DNA of 64,000 nt, taken from the NCBI GenBank assembly GCA_002729235.1, contig PBTY01000017.1, positions 1-64,000 of the forward strand, written 5' to 3'. Below are positions 29,201 through 37,200 of the stretch, one piece after another. The notes beneath the pieces are model-generated. The model was not told the DNA's origin. It searched no databases and was given only the letters and a program-made list of their open reading frames with translations. This stretch comes from Rickettsiales bacterium (GTDB lineage: Bacteria > Bacteroidota > Bacteroidia > Cytophagales > Cyclobacteriaceae). How positions within the stretch are numbered: the stretch's first letter is position 1; each line of letters opens with the position of its first letter. Position numbers and translations under genes: made by a program.

Positions 29201-30489
29201 TCTGGAAGGACTGGGAAGCTTTTGCAGCCTATGCCTTCAACAAATCTCACAGTACGTGTTACTCTGTGGTAGCTTACCATACTGGTTATTTAAAGGCTAA
29301 TTACCCTGCCGAATACATGGCTTCCGTACTTACTCACAACCAATCCAATATTGAAAAGGTGAGTTTCTTCATGGAGGAATGTAAGAGTTTAGGAATCAAG
29401 GTACTGGGACCTCACGTTAACGAATCTGGAATGAACTTCGAGGTAAATGCCGAAGGAGAGATTCGTTTTGGACTAGGTGCCATCAAAGGAACCGGTGAGT
29501 CGGCAGTACAAGCCATTATTGAAGAGCGTGACGAAAATGGGCCGTTCAAAGACATTTTCGACTTTGCTTCAAGAGTTAACCTTAGAGCCGTAAACAAGAA
29601 ATCATTTGAGAGTTTAGCCAAGGCCGGAGGATTTGACTGTTTTGAAGAATTCCACAGACGCCAATACATCGATCCAGATGACGAAGGATCTACCGTAGTA
29701 GAAAAGGCAATTCGCTATGCCAACAAGATGCAGCAAGAAGAAGAAAGCAACCAGGTTTCTCTCTTCGGCGGTGGTGGAGAAGGTGATTCCACTGTGGTGA
29801 TGCGTCCGAAAATTGGCCGAATAGAACCTTATGGAGATATCGAAAAACTGAACATTGAGAAAGAAATGGTTGGCCTCTACATTACTGGTCACCCTCTGGA
29901 TCAATACAAGTTTGAGATGAATTACCTGACCAACTGTACAGTCTCTGATTTGAAGGATTTAGAGGCTATTAAAGGACGTGAATTACGCTTTGGTGGAATA
30001 ATCACCAGTGTTGCTCATAGAACTACTAAAAAAGGAAAGCCTTTTGGGCAATTCACACTAGAAGACTTTAACGATAGCTACTCATTCTTCCTGTTTGGGC
30101 CAGATTACATCAACTTCAAACCTCTCCTTGAAACAGGGTGGTTCATGTATGTTGTCGGAATGGTACAGCCAAGGTGGAACGGTGTGGACCTGGAACTCAA
30201 AATCATGCAAATGGAGCCTCTTGGAGAAATCCGAGACAAGATGGCTAAAGGGGTAGAACTGCAAATGCACCTGGCAGATGTTACCAGAATGCTGGTGAGC
30301 GAATTGGAAACATATTCACAGAAATATCCTGGAAGTTGCCAATTAAAAGTAAGCATTATGGGTATCTATGAAGATCGACCAATTGCTTTGGAAATGTCTA
30401 GTCGCAAGATGACAATTGGCCTGGATGATGAATTTTTGAAGGAGCTGGATCGAATGGATGGCATCAATTACCGGGTGATTACGGCTTAG
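26257..30489 (+). CDS. dnaE: DNA polymerase III alpha subunit fused to an epsilon-type exonuclease
   Basis: A replicative polymerase of 1,410 residues. The start is the ATG at 26257; the frame is open from a TTG at 26221 but those codons resemble nothing. Residues 1-185 are a DEDDh 3'-5' exonuclease with FDTETTG, GHNIEFDNK and HDAAYDVDA. A PHP domain follows (LHVHSQFS near 241), with several metal ligands replaced. The polymerase core has GPGRGSAAGS and the catalytic PDIDIDFD near 649. A beta-clamp motif QVSLF lies near 1165 and an OB fold near 1240-1310. E. coli keeps alpha and epsilon separate; here proofreading is joined to the N-terminus. The ORF overlaps the convergent regulator gene by four bases. 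Confidence 0.96.
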   Translation: MYLIFDTETTGLPRNQNAPLTDFDNWPRLVQIAWQLHGPEGNLISQGNHIIRPDGFTIPFNSQKVHGISTDRALEVGKDLKEVLDIFSEDVRRAEVLIGHNIEFDNKIIGAEYLRTEQENLLEGYPNIDTGLDTKEFCDIRMGNGRLKMPRLIELYEKLFGKPFDDAHDAAYDVDATAQAFMECLRREIIPTHDGTDPKSIKYEAPDLEAANFAWAREKSGGQLTDRQVSVEEINGPYCHLHVHSQFSVLQATPSVEAVVAKAKALEMPAVGLTDLGNMFGAFKFVRAALAEGIKPIVGCEFYVAEDRKRLQFTKDDPDRRFQQVLLAKNKTGYNNLIKLCSLGHMEGLYGLYPRIDKALIEQYKEGVIATSGGLAGEIPNLVLNVGEHQAEEALQWWLDLFGDDFYLEINRHNLDEENHLNEVLIGFARKYNIKVIAANELFYLDEEESKAHDVLICIKENEKQSTPIGRGRGFRPGLKNSSYYFKSEHEMKSAFTDLPEAIENIQELIDKVEEYKLERDVLLPKFEIPDEFKDPQDDEDGGKRGENAYLRHLTYEGAKKRYEEITPEIRERLDFELATIENTGYPGYFLIVQDFTTEARNMGVSVGPGRGSAAGSAVAYCIGITNVDPIAYDLLFERFLNPDRVSLPDIDIDFDNEGRERVIKYVVDKYGATQVAQIITYGTMAPKSAIRDAGRVMELPLPETDAIAKLIPEKPGAKFSKIWGEVPDLERMRHGKDLPSQVLNQAVVLEGSVRNTGVHACGVIITPDDLTKFVPLSKAKDSDLYVTQFDNSVVESAGMLKMDFLGLKTLSVIKTAIENVKKRHGIEIDIDKVPLDDKVTYDLYQRGETNGTFQFESPGMQKHLRALKPDKLEDLIAMNALYRPGPMEYIPDFINRKHGKAEIVYDLADMEEYLAETYGITVYQEQVMLLSQKLAGFTKGEADVLRKAMGKKQRAVLDKMKPKFVEQAKEKGHAEDKLEKIWKDWEAFAAYAFNKSHSTCYSVVAYHTGYLKANYPAEYMASVLTHNQSNIEKVSFFMEECKSLGIKVLGPHVNESGMNFEVNAEGEIRFGLGAIKGTGESAVQAIIEERDENGPFKDIFDFASRVNLRAVNKKSFESLAKAGGFDCFEEFHRRQYIDPDDEGSTVVEKAIRYANKMQQEEESNQVSLFGGGGEGDSTVVMRPKIGRIEPYGDIEKLNIEKEMVGLYITGHPLDQYKFEMNYLTNCTVSDLKDLEAIKGRELRFGGIITSVAHRTTKKGKPFGQFTLEDFNDSYSFFLFGPDYINFKPLLETGWFMYVVGMVQPRWNGVDLELKIMQMEPLGEIRDKMAKGVELQMHLADVTRMLVSELETYSQKYPGSCQLKVSIMGIYEDRPIALEMSSRKMTIGLDDEFLKELDRMDGINYRVITA

Positions 30490-31502
30490 CTTAAGGTAGA
30501 ACTTGCTTTGATTTTATTCTCCAGGGCGTTGATTTTTGACTCGATTCGGTTGAAAAACTTATTACGTGCTTTTTCAGCTCCCTGGCTAATGCATGTTGAC
30601 TTCTTCATGATGTTTACCATGTGCTGGTGAATACTATCACAAAAACGAGCATCAGAAGTACTCAATACACTAAGTGTGTTGTACGCAATAAAAGCAATTC
30701 GTTGTTCATCCATTTCAAACAGAATGGTGTTATCCCCAATCAGTACTTCGTTATAGTACAACTGAAAGGTGTTTAAACTACCAGAAGTTGGTGCACCAAT
30801 ATGCATTTTCTTACCTTGCTGGGCTTCTTCTCTGAAAAGGTCTATCATATCTGCCAACTCGGAAATTATTAATAAAGCACTTTCCTGATCAATGAGTTCA
30901 ATGTCAAAATAATACTCAATTTGACGCAGTGAGATGTGGATAGTTTCCTCACTCCATATCTCCACTGAGGGTATTTTCATAAACTCCGACCAAATAACTT
31001 TACATCTAGAACTGATCTCGGGATCTATTTGGTCTGGTTTGTAAGAAAGCCGACTCATGTTTTCCTGGTTGAGGATTGTCTTTTGCCAGAAGAATGATTT
31101 AAACCATGACAATGCTGGAAACTGATAGTAATGCATCGGCAAAATATCCTTAGCCAGATACATCATCTTTTTCTTTTCAAATCGATTGACCAATGTCAAA
31201 TGATCATATATAGAAGATAGATATGCTTTATAATCGCTGGCCGGGCTGATATTCTGAGAATTGAATAATATCGATTCATTAGAAGCAGGGTTCAGAAATC
31301 CATCTACAGACACTTTGTATTTGTCTGAAATCAAACTGATCTCTTCAAAAGTCAGCAAGGTCTCCCCCCTCAACCTTCTGTAGGCACTGTCCTTACTAAC
31401 ACTCAGCAAGTCCGATAATTCATCTACAAAGGAAATTTTAGGATCTACCTTTTCCTTCACCAGGTTTAAAAATGAAGATTGGATATTTAGGTTATCAGTC
31501 AT
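30486..31502 (-). CDS. Helix-turn-helix transcriptional regulator
   Basis: A 338-residue DNA-binding protein. The N-terminal HTH (about 20-70) reads FVDELSDLLSVSKDSAYRRL followed by RGETLLTFEEISLISDKY. The remaining 250 residues are helical and contain no known ligand domain; HTH proteins of this shape are common in Cytophagales and poorly studied. Its stop codon overlaps that of dnaE. No partner gene is obvious: the CsgG-like gene lies divergent, 314 bp away. Its target is unknown. Confidence 0.75.
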   Translation of the reverse strand: MTDNLNIQSSFLNLVKEKVDPKISFVDELSDLLSVSKDSAYRRLRGETLLTFEEISLISDKYKVSVDGFLNPASNESILFNSQNISPASDYKAYLSSIYDHLTLVNRFEKKKMMYLAKDILPMHYYQFPALSWFKSFFWQKTILNQENMSRLSYKPDQIDPEISSRCKVIWSEFMKIPSVEIWSEETIHISLRQIEYYFDIELIDQESALLIISELADMIDLFREEAQQGKKMHIGAPTSGSLNTFQLYYNEVLIGDNTILFEMDEQRIAFIAYNTLSVLSTSDARFCDSIHQHMVNIMKKSTCISQGAEKARNKFFNRIESKINALENKIKASSTLS

Positions 31503-31816
31503 GAGTCAAGGCAGAAAGGCGATTCTATATTGAAAAATTAGCGCATTTTGAACGAATAATAAAGTCTATGTTAACCGACTTATCGATACTTCACCTTTTC
31601 ATCGATTGCAAATAGTCATATCAACGCCAGATACTTTATGATTTTTTGCAACTCCTGTACTTCGCTACCTAAAAAATGGGATTTTCTTCTAAACTAATAC
31701 TCATCGGATTCTCCATTTTGTATGCAACAAAAAAACGCTTCTATGGTGCCGAAAATCCAATTTCAATGAGAGAGACTTCTGATCGACCTTAGCTACAGCA
31801 ACAAACTATTACGATC
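31503..31816. other. Intergenic region upstream of the regulator and the CsgG-like gene
   Basis: 314 bases between divergent genes. I see no full TAnnTTTG promoter, no stable hairpin and no RNA gene. A 38-codon ORF (31676-31792, plus strand) with one hydrophobic segment is present but cannot be supported as a gene. Confidence 0.5.
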
Positions 31817-32923
31817 ATGAAAGCAATATCTATTAATCGTCAAATGAGGCTATTTCTTTTTGTTATAGCGGTTTTGTTTTGTGGAGCTTCTTATGCTCAA
31901 GAAAGACCCTCGATTGCCATCATCAGTATGGATACCAAAGACATAGAAATGGACAATGATGCCATGGCCAATCTGGTCCGTTTGGAGTTGGAAAAAATCG
32001 ATCTTTTTGAAGTACTTGATAAGTACGATGTACAGGAAACCATCTCCAAAAATCCTAATCCTCCGAGCAACTACTTTGGAAAAACTGCAGCATTAGAAGC
32101 TGGAGAGCTGCTCAAGGCTGATAAAATGCTAACAGGAAGTGTAGAGCGTTTTGGAGATAAAATAGTATTCATCCTAAGGTTAGTGGATGTCAAGTCTAGA
32201 AAAATCGAAAAAACCAGCGTGATGGAATACCAAAATGTACAGAACGAGATTCAGACGATGACTATGATATCAATGAACGATCTCCTTGGAATTGAAAATG
32301 ATAAACACCTGGTCGATTTGTTAATCGATTATGACTTACCAATTACTTCCATGCGAACCACTATGAACTTAAATGGCCCGAGAATGGGGATGGTTTATGT
32401 AGGAGGAGAAAACGGAGATCGAATGATGGATCCAAAATCAGATGGTGGCTATGACATGTTCCGTGTGACCTCTATGTTTGGGTACCAGTTTGAGAAGCAA
32501 TATTTAAGTTCTGGTGATTTTCAGGCACTCATTGAGGCTGTAGTGGCAGTCAATGGGTTGGAATCAGGCATGATCATTCCTTCCCTATCCTTTGTCAATG
32601 GATTCCGGTTTAGTAAATCTGGTTTTGAATTTGGACTAGGACCAAACCTGAGGATGCTACAAACTACTGAAGGATACTTTTCAGATGGCAATTGGATTCG
32701 GGTAAGAGATGTTGAAGAGGTGCCTGCAGATGCAAAAGTGATTGAACGACTGGATAGACGTGGTGACCCTAAATTATCCATGGGACTGATCGTAGCTTTC
32801 GGTAAAACCTTTCAATCTGGCTATCTGAATATTCCTTTCAATTTGTACGTAATGCCAAGGAAAGACGGTACGATGGTTGGGGTAACATTCGGGTTTAATA
32901 CCACCAACAGGCCCAAACTATAA
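31817..32923 (+). CDS. Exported protein with CsgG/FlgO-like N-terminal domain
   Basis: A 368-residue protein with a signal peptide ending in SYAQ. Residues 30-165 (PSIAIISMDTKDIEMDN, LVRLELEKIDLFEVLDKYDV, LLKADKMLTGSVERFGDKIV) match the pattern of CsgG/TolB-N-type domains that help assemble secretion or lipoprotein complexes. The C-terminal 150 residues are glycine- and aromatic-rich, with LGPNLRMLQTTEGYF and GVTFGFNTTNRPKL, consistent with a beta-barrel or strand-rich tail. No curli genes lie nearby. The function is unknown; an envelope role is likely. Confidence 0.7.
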   Translation: MKAISINRQMRLFLFVIAVLFCGASYAQERPSIAIISMDTKDIEMDNDAMANLVRLELEKIDLFEVLDKYDVQETISKNPNPPSNYFGKTAALEAGELLKADKMLTGSVERFGDKIVFILRLVDVKSRKIEKTSVMEYQNVQNEIQTMTMISMNDLLGIENDKHLVDLLIDYDLPITSMRTTMNLNGPRMGMVYVGGENGDRMMDPKSDGGYDMFRVTSMFGYQFEKQYLSSGDFQALIEAVVAVNGLESGMIIPSLSFVNGFRFSKSGFEFGLGPNLRMLQTTEGYFSDGNWIRVRDVEEVPADAKVIERLDRRGDPKLSMGLIVAFGKTFQSGYLNIPFNLYVMPRKDGTMVGVTFGFNTTNRPKL

Positions 32924-33019
32924 GGTGACAAATAATGGATTAAAAGTTCCAGTCAAATGGATAAATGTCCGGCACACAACAAAAGATCAGTTTATCAACT
33001 TTAGCATTAACAAAAAATC

Positions 33020-33027
33020 TATCTTTG
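33020..33027 (+). promoter_or_regulatory. -7 element for trxA
   Basis: TATCTTTG is a perfect TAnnTTTG match, 40 nt before the trxA ATG. A TTTA 16 nt upstream could be an off-spaced -33 element. Confidence 0.5.
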
Positions 33028-33067
33028 CCGTTATCTCATAGACTGAATACATAAACTGATATATAAA

Positions 33068-33391
33068 ATGGCAAAACCATTAGAATTAACCGATCAGAAC
33101 TTCGAAGAAGTAATCAACACAGATAAACCCGTACTAGTAGATTTCTGGGCAGAGTGGTGCGGACCATGTAAAATGATAGGCCCAGTTGTTGAGGAACTAG
33201 CTGCTGACTATGATGGAAGAGCGGTAATCGGCAAAGTAGATGTTGATTCTAACCCTGAAGTTTCTGCTAAATTTGGTATCCGTTCTATCCCAACATTGTT
33301 GGTATTCAAAAACGGAGAAGTAGTAGATAAGCAAATTGGCGCAGTGCCAAAAACTGCCTTAAGCGAGAAAATCGAGAAGCAGTTAGCTTAA
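33068..33391 (+). CDS. trxA: Thioredoxin
   Basis: A 107-residue classical thioredoxin, the cytoplasmic disulfide reductant recharged by thioredoxin reductase. The active site WCGPCK has cysteines at 31 and 34, preceded by VLVDFWAE. The cis-proline loop RSIPTLLVFKNG and the G near the C-terminus are in place. Length is the family standard. It is a single-gene unit with its own promoter and terminator. Confidence 0.97.
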   Translation: MAKPLELTDQNFEEVINTDKPVLVDFWAEWCGPCKMIGPVVEELAADYDGRAVIGKVDVDSNPEVSAKFGIRSIPTLLVFKNGEVVDKQIGAVPKTALSEKIEKQLA

Positions 33392-33413
33392 TCAAGAAGC
33401 AATTAAAGAAGTT

Positions 33414-33446
33414 AAAATCCCAGCCCTTTGGTTGGGATTTTTTATT
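33414..33446. terminator. Bidirectional hairpin terminator
   Basis: AAAATCCCAGCC pairs with GGTTGGGATTTT around a CTTT loop, followed by a T run. It ends trxA and, on the other strand, the small basic protein gene at 33447. Confidence 0.9.
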
Positions 33447-33686
33447 TTAAACCACCTCGACCTTCTGATTCTTGGTGGCAGCATCAAAGAATTTGGTAAA
33501 GCTCACTTTTTGTCCGGATTCATCAGAGACGTAGAAATACTCCTTACCTTCCAACTCCACCGTACAAACTCCCAAATCGTATCTGAGTGCTTTTACCTTC
33601 CCTCCTACTTCTATTGGCATGCCATTGATATCCAATATCTGTCTTGGACCCTCTTCTTTCTTTTTCTTCTTGAATAAACCGAACAT
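33447..33686 (-). CDS. Small basic protein of unknown function, probably leaderless
   Basis: A 79-residue protein. It opens with FGLFKKKKKEEG, a basic patch, then a small beta domain (MPIEVGGKVKALRYDLGVC, TVELEGKEYFYVSDESGQKV). The frame extends to a TTG at 33695, but that lies inside the promoter, so the ATG at 33686 is the start. Such KKKK-tailed proteins are widespread in Cytophagales and uncharacterised. The beta domain may be SH3-like. It is a lone gene with a strong promoter and terminator. Confidence 0.75.
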   Translation of the reverse strand: MFGLFKKKKKEEGPRQILDINGMPIEVGGKVKALRYDLGVCTVELEGKEYFYVSDESGQKVSFTKFFDAATKNQKVEVV

Positions 33687-33692
33687 TGGCGG

Positions 33693-33722
33693 CAAATATA
33701 ACCTCAGTCCAGTTTCTCACAA
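33693..33722 (-). promoter_or_regulatory. Promoter abutting a start codon (near-leaderless)
   Basis: On the minus strand TTG (33722-33720) and TATATTTG (33700-33693) are separated by exactly 19 nt, the Bacteroidota consensus. The predicted transcript start falls within a few bases of the ATG at 33686. Confidence 0.65.
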
Positions 33723-33802
33723 TTAATCTTCGATGAGGAGAACAACAAACACGATTTGAGTCGATATTATGGTAGATTACTAGTTCACAAGAATGAACAT
33801 TT

Positions 33803-34162
33803 ATGAATCACCACATCCAATCCATACGCACGTTTATAGGAGCCAAAGACTTCAATGAATCCCGAGCATTTTACACTGCCTTTGGATTTGAAGAAGTGCC
33901 GCTAGGCAAAATGTCATTATTCAAGCAAGGCAACTTTGGTTTCTACCTACAGAAAGCCTATGTAAAAGATTGGGTAAACAACTCCATGATCTTCCTGGAA
34001 GTGGAGAATACGGAGAGCCACAGAAATGCAATTATTAAATTAAATCTCAAAGAGCAATTCCCCAAAGTTCGTATCTCAGAAATCGTCAAAAACGACTGGG
34101 GTGAAGAGTATTTCATCCATGATCCATCTGGAATCCTCTGGCATATTGGGGAGTTCTATTAA
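33803..34162 (+). CDS. VOC/glyoxalase-like family protein
   Basis: A 119-residue protein of the vicinal oxygen chelate fold. It has the FIGAKDFNESRAFYTAFGFE start, FLEVENTESHRNAI in the middle and the closing DWGEEYFIHDPSGILWHIGEF. Metal ligands are partly altered compared with glyoxalase I (first His replaced by an alanine-rich stretch), so it may bind rather than convert its ligand. Stand-alone gene. Confidence 0.85.
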   Translation: MNHHIQSIRTFIGAKDFNESRAFYTAFGFEEVPLGKMSLFKQGNFGFYLQKAYVKDWVNNSMIFLEVENTESHRNAIIKLNLKEQFPKVRISEIVKNDWGEEYFIHDPSGILWHIGEFY

Positions 34163-34165
34163 ATA

Positions 34166-34197
34166 AAAAAAGCATCAGCCGAACGGCCGATGCTTTA
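34166..34197. terminator. Terminator between convergent genes
   Basis: AAAGCATC-a-GCC pairs with GGC-c-GATGCTTT around GAAC, with an A run before and T residues after. It serves the VOC gene and the convergent exonuclease gene. Confidence 0.75.
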
Positions 34198-34221
34198 CTT
34201 ATAAAAATTAATCTTTTTGTG

Positions 34222-37200
34222 TTAGAATGCTCTCACCATCACAAACGATGCTGAGAATGAGCCGTCTTCTCCGATTACTTTCGTGTAGAAAACACCTTTA
34301 TAAGGAAGACTAACACTATACTCACTCGTACCAGCAGCTACTTGCACTTCATTAGTACTTACCACATTCCCGAAGAAGTCATATACTGTAACCCCAACAA
34401 CCAGATCATCACTGAAGTCAAACATCAACTTCTGAGTGCTGCTCCAGGGGTTATTCGTTGCATTACATGAACGTCTAACCGTATTTTCACACTCTCCTAT
34501 CGTCCATCCTTTACCTAAGAAGTGATCCACAAAGTGAGGCTGTACACACAGGGTAACCTGTCCATTGCACATTTCTACACCCGGCGTATTGTTTCTTCCT
34601 CTTCTAGAGCAAGTCACATCATTGATCGATACCACAATCACATCTGACACTGTTTGTCCAATCGCATCGGTAACAGTCACACTTAAAAGTGAGTCAGGAT
34701 AATCTACCGTCATTTGATAAACCGAATCTGTTGAGCCATCACTCCACAAATAGGTGAAAGGTTGTAGACCACCACTAACGACTGGTGACAAGTAAAGAAC
34801 CTCCTCATTATAACCTTTAGTCAGACTTACATCCTCCATTCCTGCAGTAAGAACCAATGGATCTACGATCTGGAACAGATCAAATCTTGACACTACTGGC
34901 AAGTGATCTGAGGTAGTTCCTGAATAGTTATCAATCAGACTGAAAGGAATGAACGTATATACCGAGTTGTCAATGTAAGGTTCGTATAATTCATCGGTAA
35001 TCGTGATGTGGTCAATCATGTTATCAGAGAACACATATGATCTAAATCCTGCATCACTCAATACTGACGTCACAGGAGTATAGCTAGCCGAATCAATTAC
35101 GAATGGCTCATATGGTGTAGTTCCGCCTCCGATTGACACATCCACATCATCGTTGTAGTCACCTAATACAACCACCATATCATTGCTATAGTAAGCATCC
35201 AACGTATCCTTCAATGCCTGTGCATCATAGGTCTTACGAGCGATATCTGACGATCCTCCTCCAGATTTGGCATGGATATTTACCAACTTCACTGTAGCAG
35301 GCACTCCCTGAATATTCACTTCAGCAGTCACCATGTATGGAAGTCTTCCACTCGCCCAGAAAGAAGAAGCACTTCCTGTAGGATAGTCACTCAAATCGGT
35401 GGTTACACCTGTTCTGGCATCTGTATAGAATTGCTCAAACAACACCTTCTCATCAGTGATAGTCACGGTGTTGGTATTGTAGATGAAGCATAGTTGTTGT
35501 GCTGGGAAATTAGGATCCGCAGGCTCAAAAGAGTATGAATACACATCAGAACAAACTCTTGCATAATTACCTAAAGAATCTACCAATGCATCCAATAAAC
35601 CAGTATCTGAAACCTCCTGAACGGCAATGATATCTGCGTCCAAAGCCTCAATCACAGCAATTGCATTTTCCATTTGCAGAATTACATCAGAAGGCCCGTA
35701 GTTGGTCAAAGTTGAACCAAAGAACTCCATGTTCCAGGTAACGATATCCAAAGTGCTGTCAGTAGAAACGTTTGATCCACCCGGTGTATAATCCTGTGCA
35801 TCTGGCACGTCTGCTTCAAATCTTGGCAGCAACTGGATCACTCCATTGTAGCTTCCTACCACACCTGTCACGGTAGTTACTCCTTGTGGTTTCAATTTAC
35901 CAATCAAGCTTTCCACTTCAGCGTCAATTCGAATCTGAGTACTTCCTGTACCATCAGAAATATCATAGTTAGATCCAGGATAGAATAAGCCTCCATCAGC
36001 GAACGTTACTCCAGCAATCGTGACTAATTCTCCTTCATGAGCAGCCAATTCACTGATCGTCAATGTGTCTGCATAAACTGAATTACCAGATGAAAGCGTA
36101 TCCAAACTTGTCAAAGCAGTTACTTGAAGCATCTGACCAAATTCACTCAATACTCCTTGAATCTGAATTTCATCACCAATCTGGAATGCACCAGCACCAT
36201 GTACCAATGCATCATAGATTGCGATTCCTCCAGTGCTATCCTGAATGTAAGCAGGTCCCGCAAATTGATCTGTAGCCGTTAAGATGCCTGCTATGATGAC
36301 TGAGTCACCAAGACTCTTGGCACGCGCTTCAGCGATCGTAACTAATACCAATGAATCTGAACCTGGCCCTGGATCAACTCCACCAGACCCGAATGACTGA
36401 CCTGTGTTGATCGCTCCGAATGTTTCAGCGATTGCATCAGACCATGTAAAGTCTGCATAAGCAAAACCTGTACCGATCAGTTGAAGCGAATAACCAGCAG
36501 GCGTTGAACTTGTCTCAGCCACCCCTATATCTTCAGAAGTCATTCCCGTAGCAGGACCATCTGCAGCCACAAATGAACCTTCATAGCTTACAAATTGAAT
36601 AACTGTATCTTCTGCATTAACTAGTGCTACTCCATCAGGTGCGCCGTTTTGGATACCAGAAATAGCGAAAGCCAAGGTACCGAACCCATTTTGTTGATTA
36701 GGAATAATACCAGAAAGTGAAGTGGTTCCATAAGAAGCACCGCCATTGCCATTATAAAGCACCAACGACCAACCAGCTAAATCCAAACCAGCAGTACCTG
36801 CTACTTCGATAGCCTCACCCACATCAGAGCTTGCATTGTCATAGTGAATTTCGTTGATGAACGCATATTCGGCAGCAGGGATGAATGTTTGGCCATCATT
36901 AACTGCGTCATAGGTGCTAGCTACATCTGCTGCCCAGGTAAAGTCAGCATAAGCACTACCAGTTCCTTGTAATTGCAAGGAGAAACCAGCTGCCGTAGAA
37001 CTTCCCTCTACCACCATAATATCTTCTGAGGTCATTCCGTCAGCAGCACCACCAACGGCAGTCATAGAACCTTCGTAGCTCAAGAATTGAATCACCTCAT
37101 TGGAAGGAGATACCAGAGCTACACCATCAGGTGAACCGTTTTGCAAACCAGAAATAGCAAAGAAGATAGTACCGAAACCACTTTGTTGACTAGGTATTGT

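Noticed and set aside
31676-31792. 38-codon ORF with one hydrophobic segment (MGFSSKLILIGFSILYATKK)
   Set aside because: Too short to judge alone, no promoter or conserved feature seen; could be checked by comparison with relatives.
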